Below are positions 63,721-64,000 of a stretch of DNA of 64,000 bases, in pieces. Numbering within the stretch: position 1 is the first letter of the stretch; the number at the start of each line of letters is the position of its first letter. Made by a program: the position numbers and the translations under genes. This DNA comes from an uncultured Collinsella sp. (GTDB lineage Bacteria > Actinomycetota > Coriobacteriia > Coriobacteriales > Coriobacteriaceae). The notes under the pieces were generated by a model. That model made no database searches. It was given only the letters and a program-made list of their open reading frames with translations, and was not told where the DNA came from. The stretch covers positions 31,497 to 95,496 of the forward strand of contig CABRFA010000002.1 of NCBI GenBank assembly GCA_902470065.1, given 5' to 3'.

Positions 63721-64000
63721 CTAGAGCGTCTTGATGTACTCCCCCAGCTCTTCCTCCCAGTCGGGCATGTGGAAGCCGGCAGCCTCGAGCTTGGACAGGT
63801 CGAGCGCGGAGTGGACCGGGCGCGGGGCGACGGGGCCCTCGGCGCTCGCGCAGTAGTCGGCGGTCGATACCGGCACGACCCTGTCCCCGTTGCCGTTGGC
63901 GGCCTCGAAGACGGCGCGGGCGATATCGGCCCAGGACTTGACGGTGCCGGAGCCGGTGCAGTCGTAGGTGCCGTAGGGGGCGTGCGTCCCCAGCACGTGG
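63721..64000 (-). CDS. rfbD: dTDP-4-dehydrorhamnose reductase, C-terminal part (partial)
   Basis: The frame is open to the right edge, so only the last 93 or so residues are seen. The pattern GTYDCTGSGTVKSWADIARAV, VPVSTADY and APRPVHSALDLSKLEAAGF matches the C-terminus of RmlD/RfbD. That enzyme makes dTDP-L-rhamnose for surface polysaccharide. In some gut bacteria it is fused to RmlC; this cannot be judged here. Confidence 0.85.
   Translation of the reverse strand, partial: HVLGTHAPYGTYDCTGSGTVKSWADIARAVFEAANGNGDRVVPVSTADYCASAEGPVAPRPVHSALDLSKLEAAGFHMPDWEEELGEYIKTL

Overview
This window is one continuous stretch of a high-GC actinobacterial chromosome. Gene content and order fit the class Coriobacteriia, most likely a Collinsella-like gut anaerobe. 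The grounds are a fermentative AdhE, pyruvate phosphate dikinase with its PDRP regulator, a complete MEP-pathway cluster, TrmFO, two-subunit GlyRS, an MreBCD rod-shape operon, and heavy use of TTG and GTG starts. This taxonomic call is inference from gene order and sequence character; no database search was run. I see no prophage, CRISPR array or insertion sequence.

Layout. 1-1634: the 3' end of adhE and an APH-fold kinase on the + strand. 1655-12018 (minus): rpsB-tsf, then pyrH-frr-uppS-cdsA-dxr-rseP-ispG-proS, linking translation with isoprenoid and lipid-carrier synthesis. 12068-18786 (minus): rplS, rnhB, yraN, comM, dprA, trmFO and a XerC/D recombinase that lacks a normal start codon. 18833-28446 (minus): rpsP-khpA-rimM-trmD-lepB-glyQ-glyS-ppsR, then ppdK behind its own promoter. 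28602-29816 (+): dinB. 29827-33986 (minus): rplU-rpmA, then obgE-nadD-yqeK-rsfS. 33983-43588 (minus): mreB-mreC-mreD-mrdA-rodA, continuing into a DUF697-like gene and two radical-SAM-associated genes. 43650-49799 (minus): a tRNA-Arg, a CtpE-like P-type ATPase, a zinc-ribbon membrane protein, a cyclophilin and a TPR membrane protein.

49894-58655 (+): an aromatic amino acid operon, aroF-tyrA-aroB-aroA-aroC-pheA-aroE/K-aroQ. It covers DAHP to chorismate and on to the Phe and Tyr precursors. It includes an AroE-AroK fusion, an apparent transcription attenuator directly after the promoter, and a 127-bp cassette of perfect 37-bp inverted repeats between aroC and pheA. A diverged half-copy of that repeat sits at the end of rsfS.

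58663-60189 (+): an accessory two-gene module, a DUF4869-like protein translationally coupled to a P-loop ATPase with a possible Toprim-like C-terminus. This is the best candidate here for an undescribed system. 60190-60809: a decayed acyltransferase beside a second tRNA-Arg. 60862-64000: surface polysaccharide genes, namely an ABC exporter (TagH/TagG type), a GT2 glycosyltransferase and the 3' end of rfbD.
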